Source: an uncultured Selenomonadales bacterium (GTDB taxonomy: Bacteria > Bacillota > Negativicutes > Selenomonadales > Selenomonadaceae). Taken from it: a stretch of DNA of 8,940 bases. Every line of letters starts with the position of its first letter. Position 1 is the first letter of the stretch. The DNA is taken from the NCBI GenBank assembly GCA_947305445.1, contig CAMZDU010000029.1, positions 1 through 8,940 on the forward strand, read 5' to 3'. The notes under the pieces are model-generated. The model did not search any database and was not told the DNA's origin. It was given only the letters and a program-made list of their open reading frames with translations. The position numbers and the translations under genes were made by a program. This document shows, one piece after another, positions 1-4,525 of this stretch.

Positions 1-129
1 CGGCGCGTGGCAAAATTCCGCGTCGTGATGAAAGAACACGCCGGCAGTTTGGAATTCGAGCGGCTCGGCTTTAAAATTGCTGACGGCGGCCGATACAGTT
101 CCGTAACATTTGGAATTATCGAACTTTAA
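1..129 (+). CDS. C-terminal end of an unidentified protein (partial)
   Basis: An open frame enters from the left edge and stops with TAA at 127-129, giving the last 42 residues (ending FGIIEL). The codon choice resembles the neighbouring genes, so it is likely the true end of a gene. I do not recognise the family. The fragment is basic at its start and ends in a probable beta strand. It does not look like the usual TerD C-terminus, so I would not claim it as a Ter gene despite the downstream operon. It is separated from the next gene by 112 bases that contain a promoter but no clear terminator. Confidence 0.6.
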   Translation, partial: RRVAKFRVVMKEHAGSLEFERLGFKIADGGRYSSVTFGIIEL

Positions 130-138
130 TCCGCAACG

Positions 139-167
139 TTGACTTTGATTGTCACCGCGTGTAAAAT
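139..167 (+). promoter_or_regulatory. Sigma-70-type promoter for the Ter-associated operon
   Basis: TTGACT at 139-144 and TAAAAT at 162-167 are separated by exactly 17 bases, five of six matches to each consensus hexamer. Transcription would start near 173-175, leaving a leader of about 68 bases before the first ATG at 242. Position just after the upstream stop codon and before a four-gene operon supports it. Confidence 0.65.
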
Positions 168-178
168 TTCCGCAAATT

Positions 179-218
179 AGCTTACAGCTTACAGCTGATA
201 GGAAAAAAACTATAAGCT
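179..218 (+). promoter_or_regulatory. Repeat-bearing leader with alternative hairpins
   Basis: Three consecutive 7-base units (AGCTTAC, AGCTTAC, AGCTGAT) lie at 179-199. The third forms a hairpin: 193-201 pairs with 210-218 over nine positions with one G-A mismatch, around a GAAAAAAA loop. The TAAGCT at 213-218 is also perfectly complementary to AGCTTA at 179-184 and at 186-191, so mutually exclusive pairings are possible. The structures lie just downstream of the predicted transcription start and 13 bases before the ribosome binding site. A regulatory role is inference; a chance structure in a short AT-rich leader is possible. Confidence 0.3.
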
Positions 219-230
219 ATAACCTAAAAC

Positions 231-235
231 GGAGG
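231..235 (+). promoter_or_regulatory. Ribosome binding site that fixes the lyase start
   Basis: GGAGG sits six bases before ATG 242. The same frame is open back to an in-frame GTG/TTG-type start near 149, but that start lies inside the predicted promoter and has no Shine-Dalgarno, so 242 is the start used here. Confidence 0.8.
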
Positions 236-241
236 CCTCAA

Positions 242-1189
242 ATGTTTGACAAAGAAGTTTTGCAGTACAAGGTCGGCGGACTGTTGTACATGCCCGCCTT
301 TCAAAAAAACATCGTCGAAAAAATTTCACAGAACAAGTTGCCGCACCTGAATTCAGCGGCTTTTTGTTTGGAAGATTCAATCAGCGACGATTCCCTAGAG
401 GCGGCGGAAAAATCTTTGCAAAATATCTTGCACGAACTTGAACATCTCGACTGCAAATTGCCGCTGATTTTCGTGCGCATTCGTTCGCCGCGCCACTTGG
501 AAATTTTTCACGAAGAAATTGGCTCGTGCTCGAAAATTTTGACGGGCTACATCCTTCCGAAGGTCGACATGAGTAACGTCGGCGGTTTTATAAATCTCGC
601 GAAGGAAATTAATCTTCCGATCATGCCCACGCTCGAAAGTGAGCGCGTCGCAAGCATCGCGACCCGCCGCACGGAGTTAATCTCGCTCAAACAGGCTCTC
701 GACGAAATAAAATCAATCGTCCTAAATATTCGCGTCGGCGTAAACGATTTTTCCAATTTCTACGGTTTGCGGCGCAACATCAATCAGACAATTTATGACA
801 TCGGCGTCGTCCGCGACGTGCTGATTGACATTCTGAACGTCTTCGCGAAAGATTACGTCGTCGCCGGCTCGGTGTGGAATTATTTTAACGGCGACAACGG
901 CGGCGCGTGGGCTATCGGCTTAAAACGAGAACTTGAGCTTGATCGCGCCAACGGTTTTATCGGAAAGACCGCCATTCACCCCGCGCAGTTGCCGTTTATC
1001 TTCGACAGCCTGAAAGTTTCGCAAACCGACCTCAACGACGCAAAGCAACTGCTCGATTGGAAGTCGTCAACACACGGCGTGATGAAAAGTTCCGACGGCT
1101 CGCGCATGAACGAAGTCAAATGTCACCTCGCTTGGGCGAAACGTATTAAAATTCTCGGCGAACTTTACGGCGTCAAGGAGGAGCCATGA
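242..1189 (+). CDS. CitE/HpcH-like C-C bond lyase (TIM barrel), Ter-module type
   Basis: A 315-residue cytoplasmic enzyme of the HpcH/HpaI aldolase/citrate lyase beta-subunit fold, most like the C-C bond lyase family found in Ter-linked biosynthetic operons. Visible CitE-type landmarks are CLEDS (residues 42-46), RIRSP (79-83), LPKVD (105-109), the acidic LES (131-133, E132), GVNDF (166-170, D169), AGS before VWNYF (208-215) and GFIGKTAIHPAQ (238-249). E132 and D169 are the likely divalent-metal ligands by family analogy. Family members cleave or form C-C bonds through an enolate, often on CoA thioesters; the substrate here is unknown. Length is normal for the family and no break is seen. It is the first gene of a four-gene operon, and its TGA overlaps the next ATG (ATGA). 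General family is well supported; Ter-module assignment rests on the next three genes. Confidence 0.88.
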   Translation: MFDKEVLQYKVGGLLYMPAFQKNIVEKISQNKLPHLNSAAFCLEDSISDDSLEAAEKSLQNILHELEHLDCKLPLIFVRIRSPRHLEIFHEEIGSCSKILTGYILPKVDMSNVGGFINLAKEINLPIMPTLESERVASIATRRTELISLKQALDEIKSIVLNIRVGVNDFSNFYGLRRNINQTIYDIGVVRDVLIDILNVFAKDYVVAGSVWNYFNGDNGGAWAIGLKRELELDRANGFIGKTAIHPAQLPFIFDSLKVSQTDLNDAKQLLDWKSSTHGVMKSSDGSRMNEVKCHLAWAKRIKILGELYGVKEEP

Positions 1190-2280
1190 AAATTTTTTCG
1201 GCCGACGACGTGTTTCGCGTCGCCAAACGTTTCAACAATTCGCGACGAAATTATTTGCTCGTAAATCCGTTGCAAGGCAAGCATTTGCCGACAAAACCTT
1301 CCGCCGCGCTCGAAATGATGAACGCGCTTGGCGAACGCGTTGCGCAAAATTTTCCCGACGGCCGATTAGTTATCGGCTTCGCGGAGACGGCAACGGCGAT
1401 AGGCGCGGTTGTCGCAAAAAATTTATCGGACGATTGCTTTTACTTGCAGACGACGCGAGAAAATTTTTCGGGCAAGTTCGTCGATTTTTTGGAGGAGCAC
1501 AGCCACGCGCCCGAACAAAAACTTTTCGCCGAAAATTTTGCCGAACTGCTCAACCAAACCTCGGAAGTTGTCTTCGTCGACGATGAATTTTCGACGGGCA
1601 AAACCTTGCGCAACATTGTCCGCCAACTCAAAGCAAAATTCCCCGTGCTCGCCGAAAAAAAAATCTGCGCGGCGTCGATAATCAATCGGCTGTCGGCGGA
1701 AAACGTTGCGGCATTGGCCGAAGAAAATATTTCGTGCGTTTCACTCGTCAAGCTCGAAAAAAATTTCGACGCAGAAAAATTTTCCGTCACCGAAGCTCAA
1801 GCCGTCAAGTCGTCGCAGAAAAAATTTTCGCTCCACGAAATAAATTTCACTGCCGACGCTCGACGCGGCGTGAAAATCGGCGAATACTTTGCTCAATGCG
1901 AGGCGGCGGGAAATTTCGTCGTCGACTTGCTCAAGCGCAAAAAAATTTTCGGCGAGGTGCTCGTCCTCGGAACAGAAGAATTCATGTTGCCCGCGATTGT
2001 CGCCGCTCATCAGATTGAGGCGGAAAATTTTTCTGTTGTCACGCATTCTACGACGCGTAGTCCGATTGGCATAAGCCGCGACGAAAATTATCCGATTCGC
2101 GAAGGTTTTAAGCTCCGCAGTTTCTACGACGACGCCCGCACGACGTTTATTTACAACTTGAAATTTTACGACGCGGCGGTTGTCTTGACGAACGCGAAAA
2201 ATTTTTCTGCAGGGTCGGACGATTTGCTTTCCGCCCTGAACCTTCACGGCATCGAAAAAATTTTTATCGTGAGGTGCTGA
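1186..2280 (+). CDS. Phosphoribosyltransferase with C-terminal TRSP domain
   Basis: A 364-residue cytoplasmic protein. The N-terminal half (about 20-210) is a type I PRTase fold: GFAETATAIG (64-73) fits the early loop, and VVFVDDEFSTGKT (128-140) is a textbook PRPP-binding motif with the paired acids D132/D133. The C-terminal part (about 220-364) carries the literal TRSP signature at 290-293 within THSTTRSPIG, which defines the TRSP domain found after PRTase_2 domains in Ter-linked operons. Expected chemistry is transfer of ribose-5-phosphate from PRPP to, or release from, a base-like acceptor; the acceptor is not known. It starts with ATG overlapping the upstream stop, with AAGGAGG at 1175-1181, so translation is coupled. 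The very frequent words ENF, KIF and KNF reflect the AAAATTTT richness of this region. Confidence 0.9.
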   Translation: MKIFSADDVFRVAKRFNNSRRNYLLVNPLQGKHLPTKPSAALEMMNALGERVAQNFPDGRLVIGFAETATAIGAVVAKNLSDDCFYLQTTRENFSGKFVDFLEEHSHAPEQKLFAENFAELLNQTSEVVFVDDEFSTGKTLRNIVRQLKAKFPVLAEKKICAASIINRLSAENVAALAEENISCVSLVKLEKNFDAEKFSVTEAQAVKSSQKKFSLHEINFTADARRGVKIGEYFAQCEAAGNFVVDLLKRKKIFGEVLVLGTEEFMLPAIVAAHQIEAENFSVVTHSTTRSPIGISRDENYPIREGFKLRSFYDDARTTFIYNLKFYDAAVVLTNAKNFSAGSDDLLSALNLHGIEKIFIVRC

Positions 2281-2281
2281 A

Positions 2282-3334
2282 ATGTTCTCAACTTACAAAC
2301 CGCAAGACGTAACAATTTTGCTCAAGGACATAACGGGACTTGTCGAGCCGCTCGGAACCGCCGAACGAGAAAAATTAATTCAGTCGGGTCGCCACTATTC
2401 CGAGATGTTGCCGATTGAATACGAGCCGAGCGAAAAATATTTGCAGACCTACTTCGACGCGCTCAATCGCTACGCGAAAATCACCGCCGCCGCAGTAAAA
2501 AGCGTTGCCGAAAAAATTTTCCGCGACAAAGGAAAAAATATCGCTCTGGTGTCGCTCGCCCGCGCAGGCACGCCTATTGGAATTTTGATTAAGCACTGCC
2601 TGGAGAAAAATTTTCCGTGCGAAGTCGCGCATTATACGATCTCAATTATTCGCGGCGTCGGTATCGACAAAAACGCCGTGAATTTTATTTTGGAACGGCA
2701 CGCGCCCGAAGAAATTCAATTCGTCGACGGTTGGACCGGCAAGGGAGCGATTCAGCGCGAACTTTCCAAAGCGATGGAAGATTTTCCGAACGTCAGCGCG
2801 GGTCTTGCGGTGCTGAGTGATCCCGCGGGCGTCGCGGAGAAGTACGGCACTAACGAAGATTTTTTGATTGCAAGTTCGTGTCTAAATTCGACAGTCAGCG
2901 GACTTTTGAGCAGAACTTTTTTGCGCAACGACATCATCGGCGCGGAAGATTTTCACGGCGCGGCGTTTTACAGCGAACTTGCCGACAAAGATTTGACTTA
3001 CGGTTTTATCTACGCCATTGAAAGGCACTTCGACGACACTTTTGCCGAAATAAAAAATTCCGCCGTCGAAATGAACAGCGGGCTTGCCGAAGTCAGATGC
3101 ATTGCCGAAGATTTTTCAATCGCCGACATAAATTTAATCAAGCCGAGCATCGGGGAAGCGACGCGGGTTTTGTTGCGGCGTCTGCCTTGGAAAATTTTGG
3201 TGCACGACTTGCACGACGAGGAACATCTCGGACATCTCTACCAACTTGCGAAGGAGAAGGGTACGCCGCTGGAAGTCTATCCGCTGAAAAATTACAAAGC
3301 GTGCGGGCTGATTCGGTCGCTCGCGGATAATTGA
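2282..3334 (+). CDS. StiP-family protein (PRTase-like/predicted cysteine protease) with PELOTA domain
   Basis: A 350-residue cytoplasmic protein matching the family annotated as cysteine protease StiP. SLARAGTPIG (91-100) and FVDGWTGKGAIQRE (147-160) look like PRTase loop elements, but the PRPP motif is degenerate, with one acid followed by GW in place of the usual acidic pair. The conserved-looking stretch SSCLNSTVSGLLSRT (198-212) holds Cys200, and His225 follows in DFHGA; these are my candidates for the active residues implied by the family name. The last 65 residues or so (from IKPSIGEATR, 287) resemble the PELOTA RNA-binding-like domain, containing VLLRRLPWKILVHDL and the closing CGLIRSL. 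It begins one base after the upstream stop, with GAGGTG at 2271-2276 as ribosome binding site. Whether it acts as a protease or on a nucleotide-like substrate is unresolved. Confidence 0.85.
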   Translation: MFSTYKPQDVTILLKDITGLVEPLGTAEREKLIQSGRHYSEMLPIEYEPSEKYLQTYFDALNRYAKITAAAVKSVAEKIFRDKGKNIALVSLARAGTPIGILIKHCLEKNFPCEVAHYTISIIRGVGIDKNAVNFILERHAPEEIQFVDGWTGKGAIQRELSKAMEDFPNVSAGLAVLSDPAGVAEKYGTNEDFLIASSCLNSTVSGLLSRTFLRNDIIGAEDFHGAAFYSELADKDLTYGFIYAIERHFDDTFAEIKNSAVEMNSGLAEVRCIAEDFSIADINLIKPSIGEATRVLLRRLPWKILVHDLHDEEHLGHLYQLAKEKGTPLEVYPLKNYKACGLIRSLADN

Positions 3335-3335
3335 C

Positions 3336-4055
3336 ATGGAAAAAATTTTATTTGCGTCCGACCTGGACAACACGCTGATTCATTCGCACAAACGCCGCCG
3401 CGCAGACGATATTTGCGTCGAACTTTACGACGGCAACGAGCAAAGTTTCATTTCGCCGCGAGCTTTGGACTTGCTCAAAGAAATTTCGCGGCGGGTGCTT
3501 TTCGTGCCAATAACGACGCGCTCAATCGCTCAATATCGCCGAATTTTTTGGACGGAGGATTTTTTTCCGCGCTATGCCGTCGTTGCGAACGGTGCATATA
3601 TTTTTGAAGACGAGCGGCGGGAAAATTTCTTGCGCGGTGTCGTCGGGGCGTATGTTGAAGAATTGGAGAGCTTGCGCGAAAAATTTTCGTCCGACGAACG
3701 ATTTGATATCTGCCGAATCGTCGACGAGAGCTTTTTATTTTTGCGTTGCGGCGATGAATTCGACGCCAACGAAAATTTTTTCGACACGCGCCTGACTGTC
3801 GGGCACACGGGCAAAAAAATTTATCTGTTCCCGCCCGAACTCAACAAGGGCAACGCGTTGAAGTTGCTGACAAAAAAATTTCCCGCCGAGAAAATTTTTG
3901 CGGCGGGCGACAGCGAAATTGACCGACCGATGCTTGAGCTTGCGGACGTTGCGTTTGCTCCGCGGTCTTTGCGCGGAAAAAATTTCGTGACGTGTTCGGA
4001 CGCGCCGGACTTTGCGGAAGATTTTTTGCGCCGAATTCTTCAAACACTCGGCTGA
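3336..4055 (+). CDS. HAD-superfamily hydrolase (Cof/sucrose-phosphatase-like), Ter-module phosphatase
   Basis: A 239-residue cytoplasmic phosphatase. Motif I is SDLDNTLI with nucleophile D9 and acid/base D11; motif II is PITTRS (T60/T61); the motif III lysine is K171 in NKGNALKLL; motif IV is AAGDSEIDRPML with D192 and D196 for Mg2+. The spacing between motifs II and III (about 110 residues) fits a C2-type cap, as in Cof or sucrose-phosphate phosphatase relatives. In Ter-linked modules the HAD member is thought to remove a phosphate from the pathway intermediate; the substrate here is unknown. The ATG lies one base after the upstream stop and has no clear Shine-Dalgarno, suggesting translation by reinitiation from the gene before it. 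It is the last gene of the operon. Confidence 0.88.
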   Translation: MEKILFASDLDNTLIHSHKRRRADDICVELYDGNEQSFISPRALDLLKEISRRVLFVPITTRSIAQYRRIFWTEDFFPRYAVVANGAYIFEDERRENFLRGVVGAYVEELESLREKFSSDERFDICRIVDESFLFLRCGDEFDANENFFDTRLTVGHTGKKIYLFPPELNKGNALKLLTKKFPAEKIFAAGDSEIDRPMLELADVAFAPRSLRGKNFVTCSDAPDFAEDFLRRILQTLG

Positions 4056-4072
4056 CAATTTTGAAAAGTTTT

Positions 4073-4111
4073 GCGGGTTGAAAAAATTTTCGGTATCCGC
4101 TAATTTTTTTT
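4073..4111 (+). terminator. Possible intrinsic terminator of the Ter-associated operon
   Basis: GCGGGT at 4073-4078 pairs with ATCCGC at 4095-4100 (six pairs, one G-T), with a 16-base loop that contains AAAAAATTTT, followed by TAATTTTTTTT at 4101-4111. The long T-run and position 18 bases after the stop favour a terminator; the modest stem and large loop make it weaker than the other two here. The T-run abuts the next promoter. Confidence 0.45.
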
Positions 4112-4137
4112 GCATTTTCGACTGCAACTGATATAAT
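4109..4137 (+). promoter_or_regulatory. Extended -10 promoter for the Hpt/kinase operon
   Basis: A perfect TATAAT at 4132-4137 is preceded by TGA at 4129-4131, an extended -10 (TGnTATAAT). With 17-base spacing the -35 is TTTGCA (4109-4114), four of six matches. Transcription would begin near 4144, about 30 bases before the start codon at 4175. Confidence 0.7.
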
Positions 4138-4174
4138 CGACGCTGTAACTTTAAACTCTAAGGAGGCAGTTGGT

Positions 4175-4513
4175 ATGCTCACAATCGCAAAGCTTCAAGA
4201 ATACGGTGTCAACACAAAAGAAGGTCTCGGCCGTTGCATGGGCATGGAGGCATTTTATTTCCGCATGCTGGGCATGGGACTTAAAAACGATTCGTTTGAA
4301 AAACTTGACGCGGCTTTGGCGGACGGCAATTTAGAAGAGGCGTTCGAGCAGGCACACGCGCTCAAAGGCGTTGTCGGCAACCTCGCGCTCACTCCGATTT
4401 ACAATCCGCTTGCCGACCTCACCGAGATGCTCCGCTCCAAAAAAGACGCAGACTATGTTGCCATGTACAAGCCGATTAAAGAATTGCGCGACAAGTTGGT
4501 TGCCGAGCTTTAA
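4175..4513 (+). CDS. Free-standing Hpt (histidine phosphotransfer) domain protein
   Basis: A 112-residue soluble protein that is entirely one Hpt domain. The phosphoaccepting histidine is H61 in EQAHALKGVVGNLAL, the classic Hpt HxLKG motif on a long helix; the rest is predicted helical bundle. No kinase, DNA-binding or membrane part is present. Such proteins pass phosphoryl groups between receiver domains in multi-step relays. AAGGAGG at 4160-4166 sits eight bases before the ATG. The hybrid kinase follows after 12 bases in the same operon and lacks its own Hpt domain, so this protein is its obvious partner. The N-terminus (MLTIAKLQEYGVNTKEGLGRC) is a common opening of Hpt proteins in Firmicutes. 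Confidence 0.92.
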   Translation: MLTIAKLQEYGVNTKEGLGRCMGMEAFYFRMLGMGLKNDSFEKLDAALADGNLEEAFEQAHALKGVVGNLALTPIYNPLADLTEMLRSKKDADYVAMYKPIKELRDKLVAEL

Positions 4514-4516
4514 GGA
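4512..4516 (+). promoter_or_regulatory. Ribosome binding site deciding the kinase start
   Basis: AAGGA overlaps the Hpt stop codon. It is nine bases from ATG 4526 and six from an in-frame TTG at 4523. ATG is the stronger initiator, so 4526 is preferred; the TTG would add one residue. Confidence 0.55.
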
Positions 4517-4525
4517 CTGTTTTTG

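Noticed and set aside
1..129. TerD C-terminus
   Set aside because: The visible 42 residues do not carry the usual TerD ending, so the context alone was not enough.
179..199. CRISPR-like or mobile-element repeat
   Set aside because: Three 7-base units without spacers are too short for a CRISPR array, and no transposase or flanking inverted repeats are present in the window.
149..241. 31-residue N-terminal extension of the lyase gene from a non-ATG start
   Set aside because: It starts inside the predicted promoter spacer and has no ribosome binding site, while ATG 242 has GGAGG at ideal distance and fits the family length.
3735..4182. Minus-strand open frames across the HAD gene end and the following promoter
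   Set aside because: They overlap the HAD motif IV coding region and the Hpt promoter, without ribosome binding sites or protein-like composition.
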